Below are positions 1-11,929 of a stretch of 64,000 nt of DNA, one piece after another. The stretch lies in the NCBI RefSeq assembly GCF_016808095.1, contig NC_068975.1, forward strand, positions 31,953,001-32,017,000. Reading direction: 5' to 3'. Source of the stretch: Vigna angularis (taxonomy: Eukaryota; Streptophyta; Magnoliopsida; Fabales; Fabaceae). The notes beneath the pieces were generated by a model, which saw only the letters and a program-made list of their open reading frames with translations, was not told the origin of the DNA and ran no database searches. A program made the position numbers and the translations under genes. How positions within the stretch are numbered: position 1 is the stretch's first letter; each line of letters starts with the position of its first letter.

Positions 1-393
1 ATCTCGTTATTTAATATTAAATATTATTATTATATATTTCAGCATTAAATAAAAATTTATAAGACCAAAACATTTATTAAATTTATAAAATTAATGAATT
101 AAAGTTGATAAAATTTAAGAAACATACATGTTTTTTTAAAAAAACATAATTAAATTTATAAATATTTTAAATGTATTTTTATTCTCATACTTTACAAATA
201 AATAAACAATAAATTAAAATATTAAAAAAGAGTAGAAGTATTTAGATATTAGACATAAAAAGTATTTAATTTATCTATACAAATGTTCAAATAAAAGAGA
301 AAATACTTTATATATTTAAATTGATTTCCTAGAAACCCAAACAATTACAAAAAAAAGAGTATGGACGAAAACAAAATGTTACATATAAAATAA

Positions 394-456
<63 letters not shown>

Positions 457-993
457 AAATGAAAGTAAGAATGAAGTGAATAGTAGCATTAGGATGGGTG
501 TGAGGGTAGAGATGGGACATATATGTACAACATGCCTAATTTCTTAATTGAGTTAGTAAATCCTTTCAATATTAACAAAGATTATATATTTTTGTAAGAG
601 ATTTAACTTCGACTCATTGTTAAAGATGTTAAGTCACTCCAATTGTAAGATATTAAAAAAAAGATTGCCTTTTATTCTAATTAATTAAATGCAAAACCTA
701 TTTATATTATTTTTTCCTAAAATTAATCTAAGACCAAAACCAGGCAAACAAAGAAGATTAATGTGATTGGTTCGTCAATCCCACGCTCTTCTTGATTCGT
801 GCTGTCTTTGTCATTCATCGTGTCCTCGTCTACTTCTTCTTCATCTTCAAATCGCTTCTTCTTTTGTCTGTTATCTTCTTCTGTCACATTGAAAATCATC
901 ACACCGTTTCTTGGTTTCTCATTTTCCCCATCGCAGTTGAATCTATTGATCTCTTTCCCAGTTCTTTGTAATCAGAAATTAGGGAACCCAAGA
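1..993. other. AT-rich intergenic DNA, then Derlin promoter and 5'UTR
   Basis: There is no coding signal in the first 720 bases, which are AT-rich and contain a long (TA)n tract at 399-452. Bases 780-990 change to a pyrimidine-rich, less AT-rich sequence typical of a plant 5' leader and lead directly to the Derlin start codon at 994. An open frame that begins at 799 and reads into the first exon is only leader sequence, because homology begins at the methionine at 994. Confidence 0.6.
399..452. repeat. (TA)n microsatellite, about 27 units
   Basis: This is an uninterrupted TA dinucleotide tract of about 54 bases upstream of the Derlin gene. Such tracts are usually length-polymorphic. Confidence 0.95.
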
Positions 994-3565
994 ATGGCTC
1001 AAGCGGTTGAAGAATGGTACAAGCAGATGCCCGTTATCACGCGCTCATATCTCACAGCTGCAGTTGTCACCACCATCGGATGCTCCCTTGATGTAAAACA
1101 CCTTTCTTCGCACTCTCACACTTTTAGGGTTTCCAATCCCTTTTCTGCTTATCTATTCGACGCGTCTAATTTGGGCTTTCCGTTTTAGAATTGTTGTATT
1201 TCATTTGTTTTTTCGTTTTGATAATAGAATCGTTAATGTGGTAATCCGGTTGTTTATTCTTGATTTTAAGAAGTGTTTAAAGAAGCTGCGATTGGATCGT
1301 ATTTGTGCTAGCTCGGTCTGATGAGAAGTTTGCGTGATTTCTATAATTTGTTTGTTTCAATTTGTTTGCCTGGAGGATTGACTTCTTCCAGGTGACTAAT
1401 TCTTTGTTTACGGATTCTGTTTTTGGTGGTGTTGCAGATAATTTCTCCTTATCATCTGTACTTGAATCCTCGATTGGTGGTGAAGCAATATCAGTTTTGG
1501 CGTCTGGTTACGAATTTCTTGTACTTTCGTAAAATGGGTAAAGTTTCTGCTGCTTACCGTTTAATGAATTGATATTCTTTGGGATTGGCGGTGGTGGATG
1601 CTTTGATTTTTAGCTTTCAGTTTTAATATGGAGAAGGTCTCAATTTTTTTATGTCAACGTGTTTATGTCACTGATTTTCGTTTGAATTTGTTTTCGTGTG
1701 TGTATACTTAGATTTTTTTACGTCACTTGAGAGGAACTAATTTTATTCTTAGTTAAGGAAGATCTTATACTAAAATCTCCCTCTCTTGGGCAGTTAGAGA
1801 TGTATGCGATAATATGATAATGAGTATGATCGCTCCTGATTAATTCTCTATATGGGAGTGTACATATTTTTAAGCATCATGAATCCAATCCTCACATGAT
1901 GAAAATTACTATACGAGAGCAATTACATTAAATGAACTGCAGCTGTTTTGAGCAGAGCACTAGTGAAGAAAGACTACAGCTGAAGTTGGGATATACCAAC
2001 ATTTCGGAAAAGGGGTCAATCCAATTGACCCTGGCGTAATCATAAGGAGAATGACTATGAATATGATAGTTCCCAGAAATAAACTACTTGATTAAAGATG
2101 AGTTTTTGTGGGCTTATCAGAAGCAATAAAACTGCTTTATGATATTTATTCTTGTTTCTTGGAGAGTATAGTATGGTCCTTGTTCCGTATACACATGGTC
2201 ATAGTTCTTGACTTTACTGAACCCCCGTGTAAAATTGGAAATTAAATCTTGCATTTCTGAATATGGCCCTTTTGTAGTGTTATGCAAGGGAGACTGAAGC
2301 TTGCATTGATTGTTTGATGTGTTTAAGTTAGTAAACTCTCTTGTATCAAATGGGTGTCTATTGTATAAAACGGTTGCCTCATCCTCACATCCCCTATTTT
2401 CTTTTGCGCTTTGTGTCTGTGGACTAGGTTATCAAATGCTAGATTATTGGATGCATATTGTATTCACACCTTCAGCACATTTAGTTCTTGACATTCCCCT
2501 GTGTTTTTCCTGAATTACAAGGACATTTCCTAATTCCCTCTAATAATAAACCTGTGTGGTCAAATTTTCTGGGGCTGTATTGTCGTTGCTTACGGAATAT
2601 TGTCATTTGCCAGCAGCTCCTGCATATTGTTGTTTGTGTCATCATCGTTTGAAATTTAATTGAAAATTGTGCATCTCACATCTAAATTTGACATGGTATT
2701 TTCTTATTAAATGCGCAGACTTGGATTTCCTGTTTCATATGTTTTTTCTTGCACGTTACTGCAAGCTTCTTGAGGAGAACTCGTTCAGAGGGAGAACTGC
2801 CGATTTCTTTTACATGCTTTTATTTGGTGCCACTGTATTGACTGGAATTGTTCTTCTCGGGGGGATGATACCGTATTTGTCAGAGTCGTTCGCAAAAATA
2901 ATATTCTTGAGCAACTCATTGACGTTTATGATGGTAAATCGCATTTCTGTATATTTGTTGTTCAGTACAGGTGTTTAAATTGGTCTCAAATAATCTATCT
3001 TTTTTTCAGGTTTACGTGTGGAGCAAACAGAATCCCTTTATTCATATGAGTTTCCTGGGCCTGTTTACTTTCACTGCTGCCTACCTTCCATGGGTGCGTA
3101 AGCTGTATAGGATACGATAACAATGGACCGGTTTATATTTCAAAAAATTTATCTTTGATTTTGATATTCTGTCGTTCGCTCAAGTTCCAACCTATAATAA
3201 AGGCAACCTAACCTCGAAGTTTATGCTTGTAGGTTCTCTTGGGTTTCTCTGTACTCGTTGGTGCCAGTGCTTGGGTGGATCTACTGGTATGCCTCTTATA
3301 CATTAGTATTGATACTTGATTCCTAAGCAATACATTTTGTGAACAACTGGTAGCTAATGTGAATCTTGACTGCAATGTTCAGGGAATGATTGCTGGTCAT
3401 GCATATTATTTTCTTGAAGATGTTTATCCTCGGATGACAGGTCGTAGGCCACTAAAAACACCATCATTCATCAAAGCACTGTTTGCAGATGACCCAGTTG
3501 TTGTGGCACGGCCTGCCAATGTCAGATTTGCCCCCCCACCAGCTGATGAACTTCACCAAGATTGA
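994..3565 (+). CDS. DER2: Derlin-2-like ER-associated degradation protein
   Basis: Six exons at 994-1092, 1438-1537, 2719-2933, 3010-3093, 3233-3286 and 3383-3565 join at GT..AG borders into 244 residues, the length I recall for plant Derlin-2. Derlins are rhomboid-like pseudoproteases of the ER membrane that help move misfolded proteins to the cytosol for proteasomal degradation (ERAD). The start MAQAVEEWYKQMPVITRSY is the typical Derlin N-terminus. The conserved WR motif lies at about residues 54-55 (QFWRLVTNF). Several hydrophobic helices follow, as in MLLFGATVLTGIVLLGGM and FLGLFTFTAAYLPWVLLGF, and the soluble C-terminal tail ends near residue 244 with PPPADELHQD. No rhomboid catalytic Ser/His pair is expected in this family. 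Intron 2 is the largest (about 1.2 kb). Whether it corresponds to Arabidopsis DER2.1 or DER2.2 cannot be decided here. Confidence in the family is very high. Confidence 0.95.
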
Positions 3566-4606
3566 ATGGATGGCCATGAAATGGGTAGAGGATTAGCAAC
3601 GGAACAGCGAAGCGGTTGACCGTGTAATATATTGATTTAAAACATCCTTTTTTCTCTTGCATTTGTTAATTATTAGGATTTAAGGGGCAATATGTCGAAT
3701 GTCAGAGTTTTAACTGAATGAGTTCCTCTTTTTTCATTGTAGTTTGTCAGACACCATTCTGTAGATATGATATTAATATCCCCTTTTTATTTTTATATTT
3801 TTGACCCTGCAGTCACAAGTTTTCTTAAAACTAATTAATTCGTCATATTTGGTTTTTCCATCTATAAAACACTTGTAAAATCTCATTTTTTTTAATCTAA
3901 TTATATGGGAGTTTAAGATGAACTTGAAATATAGAATATTTTAGCGGTAAAAAATTAGTGAAGAAATGATACATTTTGAAGTATCTAAAGGTACTACCTA
4001 AACAAATTTTAAGATAAAAAACAGTACATTTCAAAATCAGGGAAACAAAATCATTAATTAATAACATGTTTCATCATGAATTTTATTAAATTACCATCGA
4101 TTTCTACCTAAAACAATATTGGAAGTGTATATGTCAATGCGAAGACTTCACTTGACCTAGTGAATAGTATTTGTTATTTTTAAGAATTATTTCTTCATCT
4201 ACTCTATACTCCCAAAAGTTTAACTAGAGTTATTAATAGAATTCAATTCAACTGGCGAAGCTGACTAGTAGTACTTCAAAATGTAACCACTAAAACTATA
4301 TATATGTGCATGATTTTGTTTAATTGACTAATTAAGGAGTCATTGTTATTAGTTACAAATTTCTATTTGAAAGATACTATATATATATATATATATACAC
4401 ATTACATGACAATAATGGTTATTATTTTTATATTTTAAATGTTTCCATTTCAAAAAAACATATGAAAAATTATTTTTGTTTTAGAATTTAACTATTAAAT
4501 ATAATTGTACATCTCTAATAAAATTTACATGTTTCTTTCAGGATCTAATTATTGAATATAACAAAGTTAATTAATATATTAAATATATATACAAATATTA
4601 AAAATT
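3566..4606. other. Derlin 3'UTR and intergenic DNA
   Basis: The first 200 or so bases are the likely 3'UTR of the Derlin gene. The remainder is AT-rich, with a short TA run near 4379-4397. I see no other gene here. Confidence 0.6.
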
Positions 4607-4678
4607 GGATCTGTGGCGCAATGGTAGCGCGTCTGACTCCAGATCAGAAGGTTGCGTGTTCGATTCACGTCAGGTTCA
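4607..4678 (+). tRNA. trnW-CCA: tRNA-Trp (CCA anticodon)
   Basis: The 72 bases fold into a standard cloverleaf. The acceptor arms are GGATCTG and CAGGTTC (two G-T wobbles), the D arm reads GCGC AATGGTA GCGC, and the anticodon stem TCTGA/TCAGA encloses the loop CTCCAGA, with anticodon CCA at 4639-4641. The T arm is GCGTG TTCGATT CACGT, and A73 is the discriminator base. There is no intron and no encoded CCA tail. B-box-like GTTCGATTC is intact. Upstream is a TATA-like stretch and a CAA word near 4592, both usual for plant tRNA genes. A T5 run at 4701-4705 can terminate Pol III. It looks like a functional nuclear gene. Confidence 0.97.
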
Positions 4679-5266
4679 TCTTCTTAATATGTATCTGAAG
4701 TTTTTCCGTTACCAAAATTAAGTAATGTTTACTTTTGAATTATATGCAAACTTAAACATGTTAATCTCTTAAAAAAAAGGTCAATTAATCATCAATTATC
4801 TTTCTAATATACATTTTTTTTTCAAGAAATCACATATTCACCCTATAAAACAATGCAAAAGTTATACTTTTATTTATTTATTTTATTTCATAATAATATC
4901 ATATCTTCACGAGCCATTATTATGACACTATATATACTGTGTTTATTAACAGTGTTATAGAATCATATTGTTATAACATATTCATAACCAAAGGATAATT
5001 AGGTTTATAAAGTTAGCAACAGAAACTAAAAAAAAAAAACGAAAAGTAACTCAAACAAAATCAAGAGTTAAAAGTTTAATCAAGCTTTAAATAAAATCCA
5101 TCCATGAAAATTGAAAAAGTCAAAACGCATCGTTTTGTTCGACTGTTCACAATTCACACCCTAAACCCTGCGTAGCACACTCTCTTGTCTTCTGTTCATT
5201 CTGTCTTCCCCTTCGCTAAACCTCCGTCCATCATCACTCCTCCGCCGTAAAACCCTAGCCCTAGCC
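4679..5266. other. Intergenic DNA with the PPR gene leader
   Basis: The sequence after the tRNA is AT-rich. From about 5150 it becomes C-rich (ACCCTAAACCCT- and CCCTAGCC-type words), as often seen in leaders of plant translation and organelle genes. Nothing else is recognisable. Confidence 0.5.
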
Positions 5267-6430
5267 ATGTCAGTCCTCTCCCGCCTCCGCCACTTCTCCA
5301 CTTCCATCCTCTCTTCCAACTCCTCCACGCCCCTCACCTCCAAGCAGAAGACTCGCTCCGCCCTCCGCCTCCTCAAATCCGAGACCAATCCGGAGCGCAT
5401 CCTCGATATCTGCCGCGCTGCCTCCCTCACCCCGGAATCCCACCTAGATCGTCGCGCCTTCTCCCTGGCCATCTCCAAGCTTGCCGCCGCTAACCACTTT
5501 GATGGCATCCGCCTCTTCCTCGATGATCTCAAATCCCGCCCCGACCTCCGCAACGAAAAGTTCCTCTCCCACGCCATCGTTCTCTACGGCCAGGCCAACA
5601 TGCTGGACCACGCCATCCGTACCTTCACTGACGATATCTCTCCTCGTTCCGTCAAATCCCTCAATTCCCTCCTCTTCGCCTCCCTGCTGGCCAAGAACTA
5701 CAAAGAGGTATCTCGAATCTACCTCGATTTCCCTAAAACCTATTCAATTCAACCTGACATAGACACTTATAACACCGTTATCAAAGCCTTCGCTGAATCC
5801 GGTTCTTCCACCTCTATTTACTCCGTTTTGGCTGAGATGGATAGGAATTCCATTAAACCTAATGTCATCACTTTGAATAACGCGCTTTTTGGTTTCTACC
5901 GCGAGGAGAAGTTTGAGGAGGTGGGGAAGGTATTGAAACTGATGGAGGAGAAGTATCGTGTTTTTCCTGCTCTCAGTACTTATAATGTTAGGATTCAGAG
6001 TTTGTGTAAGCTGAAGAGATCTTCTGAGGCCAAGGCTTTGCTTGAGGGAATGGTTTGCAATAGGAGGAAGCCGAACTCGGTTACCTATGCTTGTTTGATC
6101 CATGGTTTTTGCAGAGAGGGGGATCTTGAGGAGGCCAAGAGGTTGTTTAGGGACATGAAGATGAGAGGGTACTCCCCTGATGGTGAGTGTTATTTTACGC
6201 TTGTGCATTTTCTGTGTCGCGCTGGGGAGCTTGAGGCGGCGTTGGAGGTTGCTAAGGAGTGTATGGGGAAAGGCTGGGTACCGAATTTTACCACAATGAA
6301 GAATCTTGTAAATGGGCTTGCTGGTGCGTCGAAGGTCAACGAGGCGAAAGAGGTTATTAAGCAGATCAAGGAGAAGTTTGCTGAGAATGGGGACAAGTGG
6401 GATGAGATTGAATCTGGGTTGTCACAGTGA
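5267..6430 (+). CDS. P-class pentatricopeptide repeat protein, PPR336-like, probably mitochondrial
   Basis: This is an intronless frame of 387 residues. PPR proteins bind organellar RNA through tandem degenerate 35-residue helical hairpins. The N-terminus is rich in S, R and L and almost lacks acidic residues ([17 protein letters not shown]), consistent with a mitochondrial presequence. About six consecutive P-type repeats lie from residue 164 onward, with repeat starts such as [55 protein letters not shown] and [10 protein letters not shown]. No E, DYW or SMR domain follows. Length, lack of introns and the [12 protein letters not shown] region recall Arabidopsis PPR336/rPPR1, a component of the plant mitochondrial ribosome. 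That assignment is from memory and is an inference. The 5' third is very C-rich and the rest is not. The antisense frames over this gene are shadows. Confidence 0.92.
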   Translation: MSVLSRLRHFSTSILSSNSSTPLTSKQKTRSALRLLKSETNPERILDICRAASLTPESHLDRRAFSLAISKLAAANHFDGIRLFLDDLKSRPDLRNEKFLSHAIVLYGQANMLDHAIRTFTDDISPRSVKSLNSLLFASLLAKNYKEVSRIYLDFPKTYSIQPDIDTYNTVIKAFAESGSSTSIYSVLAEMDRNSIKPNVITLNNALFGFYREEKFEEVGKVLKLMEEKYRVFPALSTYNVRIQSLCKLKRSSEAKALLEGMVCNRRKPNSVTYACLIHGFCREGDLEEAKRLFRDMKMRGYSPDGECYFTLVHFLCRAGELEAALEVAKECMGKGWVPNFTTMKNLVNGLAGASKVNEAKEVIKQIKEKFAENGDKWDEIESGLSQ

Positions 6431-8982
6431 GGAAGATTGTGGTCTCCTTGTGTTGTATAATCTTTGATCAATTGGAAGGGAGCACTGAAAATTGAATTAT
6501 CTATGGAACATCAGAGCTTAGGAAAGGTTTTTTCGCCATTTCCTCTGGCCATTGGCCTTTTGCTTGCTCAAATGAACTCATTGGGGACTGGTAATCTACC
6601 AAATTAATTTAACATTTTTGCTGTTGTTGAGCATGCTTAGTTTTCCTGGAGAAATAATAGAATTGGAATTGCTTCTTATTGTTTTATCTCTTTATATTGC
6701 GTTGGCCCTATTCTTTCTTTTAAAGGAGACTTATACGCTGCACTTCACGGGAGCTTTATAGACCTGTATATTACATTATAACCATTTAGTTTCTTGTTCT
6801 ACTCGTCCTTCATAGTTGCTGAAGCCAGAAGCTAGTTTTGATACAATAGTTCTATTGATTTTAAATGTTAATAGAATACGACATTTGACCCGTTGACATG
6901 TTCCATTCTACTGAATTTATGCATTGCGTGTTGCTAATGCTAGTATAATTCATGTAGATAATACTGAACCAATAGTAAATGTCTCTACATTTAAATGCAT
7001 ATTGAGTATTAAATAGAAGTGTTAACGTTAATTGCCACCTTCAACTATAACTCTTGATGTAATGGTTCTTTTAGTCGTTGGAATATAGGAATGGGAGGAA
7101 TTCAAGCATCGTGCTTCCTTCAAAGGAGTGCTGTATCTGAAAAGTACATGAGGGATGAAATCTTTTAAAGCACTTGTTCTAGTATGTGTTATCGCTGATT
7201 TAAAAAACTGGGTAACACTGGATAAGCGCAAACTAACACTGGATCGCTTTATGCAAAAGTATTTGAACTTATTTAAGATTTAGAAAAGTAATCTTATTAT
7301 ATGTAATAATTTTGGACGGCACGAAATAAATTATCTCCAAATAGATGTATGTGTATGGCTTGTAAAAATGATAATTAGTTAGTAGCTTAGTCTGTGTCAT
7401 GCATTGTGCTCGGATAATTGCTTTACAAATTCACTATTTTGGATTATTTGTTTGGTTCTGTTTACAAATTTCCATATAAATAATTTTTTTTAAGAACAAG
7501 TGGTGTTTTTTACAACAACCTCTAAATATGAATTAATGTTTATTTTTGCATTTGAATCGTGTTGAACGGAATTTTTCGAATCTATAAGACAAAAACAGGA
7601 AGAGGGAAATGTTTGGATGGACACTCAGTTAAATATAACACAAAAACAAACCCAAATTTAGTTGGATATTAAATCTTTGTTCGAATATCCATACAAGTGA
7701 ATATGTTGTACATATGCAAGGGTATAAGCTTAACGTTCAAAGTTTATATGATCTTGATCATTATATAAAACTTAAGATTCGGATATTATTAAAGCTTTTA
7801 TTAACATATGCTGTCATGACATAAAATTTAAATTTTATAAACAAAATACTAAATTATGAAAGAAATTAACTTTAAAAACACATTTCCTTTTACAAAATAT
7901 AAATAAAACATTAAATTAAAATCTAAGTGCCATAAAACCCTTCCCAAATAAAAATTGAAAAAGATTGAGATACTCCAACTCACAAAAACATTAAGGCAGA
8001 AGTTTCTTTCATTATATCCAGATTTATACTTCCATATATCATACACGTTTTTGTCACACATGCCTCCTATTTGTGCTTTCATTGTTCAGTTTAATAATTG
8101 AATGAAAAAACTATTTTACGAATTTGTGAATTTCAATTAATAGGGTACGTTTAAGGTCTCATGTATCCACACCTCATGTTAAATATACACATAATTTATT
8201 TAACTGGAGTTATCAGGAAATGAAAAATAACACCCGTAATTGTCACTAAAATAATCTTATTTTAATCACAAAAACAAAACCTCTCTTATAATACCTCAAG
8301 TTGAAAGGAGTTTCTACCAAAGGATAGGTACCATCAAAATAGAGATACTCAAAAAGCAAACTCAAATAAAATAAAATAAAAAACTGTATGTATAATGACG
8401 CCTCAAACTAGGATTATTTTTATGTACAACTAAAATAAATAAACGAACAGACTATTCCCATGCAAGGTTCAAAAATAGAATGAATTTACCTAAAAACAAT
8501 GTGTTTACCTTATTTGCATCTAGCTCATCCTTATTTTCTACGTCACTAGATTTTCTAGGCTAGAAGGCCAAGTGTTTTTTAAAGTGAAAAAGGTTATCTA
8601 CGTGTTTATTTAATTCCAATTTCCAATTGAAAAAAGAGATCGTAAAACATGGTAAGAAGAAGTTGTTGTCTTTGTCAGAATTCCTTTTCTTTCTACGTGT
8701 CAGAGAAAACCAGCTAAGAATAACTATGTTAAAGAATTTCATTTCGATGCTCAAAACTAAAATAAGTAATTAAAAACAAATACGAAACAGAAATTTAAAG
8801 TATTTTGACCCTGAATAAGGGCTTACAGTTTAGAAAATTTAGCCATCTCCTACCTACCGACCGTTATTCTGTTTTTGTTTTCATAAGCTTTGTGCATACA
8901 ATTTTTTTTCTGGAGATTATTGTGTTGGTTGATTACAAATCTTTTCAAGGTTTGTAGCCAACCATCAACAAGGTCTCCGAAA
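6431..8982. other. PPR 3'UTR, intergenic DNA and kinase leader
   Basis: Roughly 300 bases of likely 3'UTR follow the PPR stop. The rest is AT-rich, with only short open frames that lack recognisable content. Just before the kinase start the sequence contains an imperfect inverted repeat (GTTGGTTGAT near 8923, ACCATCAAC near 8961) in the probable 5' leader. Confidence 0.5.
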
Positions 8983-10852
8983 ATGAGTTGCTTCCCATGC
9001 TGCTGCAAATCAGACACCAAACCAACCTCTAACGGGGCAGTCTCCACCAAAGTTTCCAAAGGAAGAAGAACATTCAAATCAGTAGCTGCGGCTATGTCTC
9101 TTAAAACAGGTATGTCGTATGCTTCATTGCTGATATAAATATTAATCTTTTCTAATTCCAACCCCATTATTATTACATTCAAAACAATCCACTTTTTATT
9201 CTTTTAACCCTTTCTTTCATCGTAATGTTTATGCCAGTTTATTTTTTTTAATCATTTTCTGTCACTTTCTTTAACGTTATCTGGGTGGAGATTAGCCCTC
9301 CCTGCAGTAACATTTTTTCAGGATATAAGGATGTCTCGTGATGAAGATTTTTTTCTTCTTAAGGAATTATTACCAATTAATTCCTTCATTTTGTTTGATT
9401 TAACTGTATTTCTAAATTCAGCTGAAATTCTTCCTTGAATGTAATGAATTTCCTAATTCTACGAGCATCATGCATGAAAATATCATATTGCATGTGAATG
9501 AATAATTTTATAATAACTGGGTGATCTCAAATTGCAGGCAGCAGCAGGAACAGGCAAATAGACGCAGAGATAAGAAAATTTGGAATTGTAAAAAATGATG
9601 TCAAAGTATTCACATATGCACAGCTTCTTGAAGCAACAGACAACTTCAGTTCTGATTGCCTGGTCGGTGAAGGTGGATTCGGGAATGTTTACAAAGGATA
9701 CATGAAAAGTGTTGAACAAGTCTGCCTCGTATTTTATTATCTAATAATGCTTTGAGTTTTACACAAGGTTGTGAAAATCTAATGTAAAGTATTTTGTGTT
9801 CAGACTGTAGCTGTGAAGGTACTGAACAGGGACGGAGCACAAGGAACACGAGAATTTTTTGCAGAAATTTTGATGTTAAGTATGGTTCAACACCCAAACC
9901 TTGTGAGGCTCATTGGCTATTGTGCAGATGACCATTATAGGATTTTGGTTTATGAATTCCTGGCCAATGGGAGTTTGGAAAATCACCTTCTAGGTATGAT
10001 GACAGAAAATTCTGGTATGGACTTAGCTTTACAGAAACACATTGTATATTATGCAACTCTAACTAGATTTTATTGATGTCAGACATAGGTGAAGGTAAGG
10101 AGCCTTTAGATTGGAAGACCAGGATGAAAATAGCAGAGGGAGCAGCTAAAGGACTTGAATATTTGCACAGCAGTGAAGATACACCTATCATATACCGTGA
10201 TTTCAAATCATCTAATATACTGTTAGATGATAACTTCAATGCAAAGCTCTCTGATTTTGGGCTGGCTAAGATTGGTCCTAAAGAAGGGATGGAGCAAGTG
10301 ACAAGCAGGGTGATGGGAACTTTTGGTTATTGTGCACCAGAGTATGCTGCTAGAGGTCAACTCAGCACAAAGTCGGACATTTATAGTTTTGGGGTTGTGT
10401 TTTTGGAAATAATATCGGGTAGGAGAGTATATGACACTTCAAGAGCTACAGCAGAGCAAAACTTGATTGATTGGGTATGCTACAGAACAAAACATGTCCA
10501 TGGTTGTCATTAATGTTCTCATAACACATAACTGAATTTTTTGTACTTTTTTTTTGGTATTTGTCAGGCACAACCTTTGTTTAAGGACAGAACGAAGTTT
10601 ACTCTAATGGCTGATCCTTTGCTTAAAGGTCAGTTCCCCGTGAAGGGTCTATTTCAATCGCTTGCAGTGGCAGCAATGTGTTTACAAGAGGAACCTGAAA
10701 CACGACCTTACATGGACGATGTTGTGACGGCTCTTGCACATTTAGCAGTGCACAAAGTTGGAGACCAAGACATAGCCGGAGACTCTATAAAATGTGCAGG
10801 CCATGTTGAATCTTTCAGAGTTCTAAGCTCTGCTGGATCCGAAAGGACGTAG
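8983..10852 (+). CDS. PBS1-like receptor-like cytoplasmic kinase (RLCK-VII)
   Basis: Five exons (8983-9109, 9538-9719, 9804-9993, 10083-10474, 10568-10852) give 391 residues in one frame. RLCK-VII kinases relay signals from plasma-membrane immune and growth receptors. The start [10 protein letters not shown] carries a cysteine cluster likely to be palmitoylated for membrane attachment, and there is no transmembrane segment. Kinase motifs are complete: glycine loop GEGGFG at 86-91, ATP-anchoring lysine in VAVK at 108, catalytic YRDFKSSN with D206, K208 and N211 (the Y-R-D form is usual in this subfamily), DFG at 224-226 and APE at 251-253. The subfamily signature VSTRVMGT-like segment appears as [15 protein letters not shown]. 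The short tail after the kinase domain has no further motif. The exact PBL paralogue is not assignable by eye. The kinase appears active, with no broken residue seen. Confidence 0.93.
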
Positions 10853-11547
10853 TTCACCACACACAGTCTAGGATTACTGCAAAAATACATCAAAAATTGT
10901 TGTAGAAAGATGAAAGTGCTTGCATGCAATTCTGTCTTCGTAACATTCTACAGTTCCTTTTTTAGCTGTAATTCTTCCCTTATGGAACTGATATGAGGCT
11001 CCCTCTAATTCAACGGTGTTTTTTCGTTCAGCAACTTATATCGACTTTCTGTTTCTATTTCGTTTGAACATGAGGAGACACTGAGATCCTGAAGGACAAA
11101 ACACTAACATATAAAGTCTCTTAAATGCTTTGGTATTGTTCTTCAGTCATTGAGTTTCATTAGAGATTAAGCATATAATATGTGAATGAGCGAAATTGTA
11201 TCTGATTGAAAAACGATATCAGAAATATCTAAAAGCATGTAATCTGTCTTGGGTTCCTATCAACTTTATTTATGTTCCTCAGTTACAAATACTATTTTCG
11301 CTAAATGTATGTAGAACATGCCATCATCCATTTACTAGTAGAAAACTGATCTTAAACTGAATCTGACATCTGAAAAGCCAGCAGTAACAAGGCATTGAAG
11401 CACAAGATGCGACAAAAAATGAAAATGACATGAGCATAAAATTTTAAAAAGTTGCCCAAGAGAGGCAACATAGCATGAAGAATAAAATGATATATTGTAA
11501 GTTTTGGTTCCCCACAAAAAGCTAGTGCACACTAACTCAAGAGTCAC
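10853..11547. other. Intergenic DNA between convergent genes
   Basis: This stretch holds the 3' ends of the kinase gene and of the small minus-strand gene, which converge here. No additional coding signal is seen. Confidence 0.5.
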
Positions 11548-11886
11548 TTAGAGCTGAAAGCTGTTGATATCATTCCTGAGGATCCTGTAGCTGTAACCAG
11601 GAATCTGGTTTAACTGATTGCCTTCAGCTACTTCAGCAGCAGAACAAATTTTTGGAAGGAACCCACTTGAGCCTCTTCTCTTCCTCCTCTTCCATGTAGT
11701 TAGCAACTCCCAGAAACTAGGCCTTGAAATGGAATAGCTTCTGCCAGAAACCATGTCCACAAATTGTTGCTGAGGCTTTTTTGAGCATCCTCTTCTGTCT
11801 AACTCAAACATAGTGAAGTATTCAATTTCCTTCCTGACTAGAGATCCAATAGTGCCCCTTGTCCCTATAGCAACAGGAGCAGCCAT
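11548..11886 (-). CDS. Small uncharacterised basic plant protein, 112 residues
   Basis: This is a single-exon frame of 112 residues starting MAAPVAIGTRGTIGSLVRKE. I do not recognise a characterised family, although short plant proteins with a GTRGTxxSLVxKEIEYF-like start are familiar as unnamed conserved proteins. The protein is basic, with a lysine/arginine cluster (WKRRKRRGSSGFLPKIC) near residues 65-81, no signal peptide and no membrane segment. Support for a real gene comes from its base composition, which is richer in G+C than the surroundings, from balanced amino-acid use, and from a well-placed TATA box about 40 bases upstream of the start. Function is unknown. Confidence 0.65.
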   Translation of the reverse strand: MAAPVAIGTRGTIGSLVRKEIEYFTMFELDRRGCSKKPQQQFVDMVSGRSYSISRPSFWELLTTWKRRKRRGSSGFLPKICSAAEVAEGNQLNQIPGYSYRILRNDINSFQL

Positions 11887-11921
11887 TTCAACTGCACTAA
11901 CTAGTTCTCATGGCACCACTC

Positions 11922-11929
11922 TTTATATA
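11922..11929 (-). promoter_or_regulatory. TATA box of the 112-residue gene
   Basis: Read on the minus strand this is TATATAAA, 36-43 bases upstream of the ATG at 11886. If transcription starts about 30 bases downstream, the 5' leader is very short. Confidence 0.5.

Noticed and set aside
5161..5577. 138-residue minus-strand frame over the PPR gene start
   Set aside because: It is an antisense shadow of the C-rich PPR exon, giving an arginine-rich, repeat-free translation.
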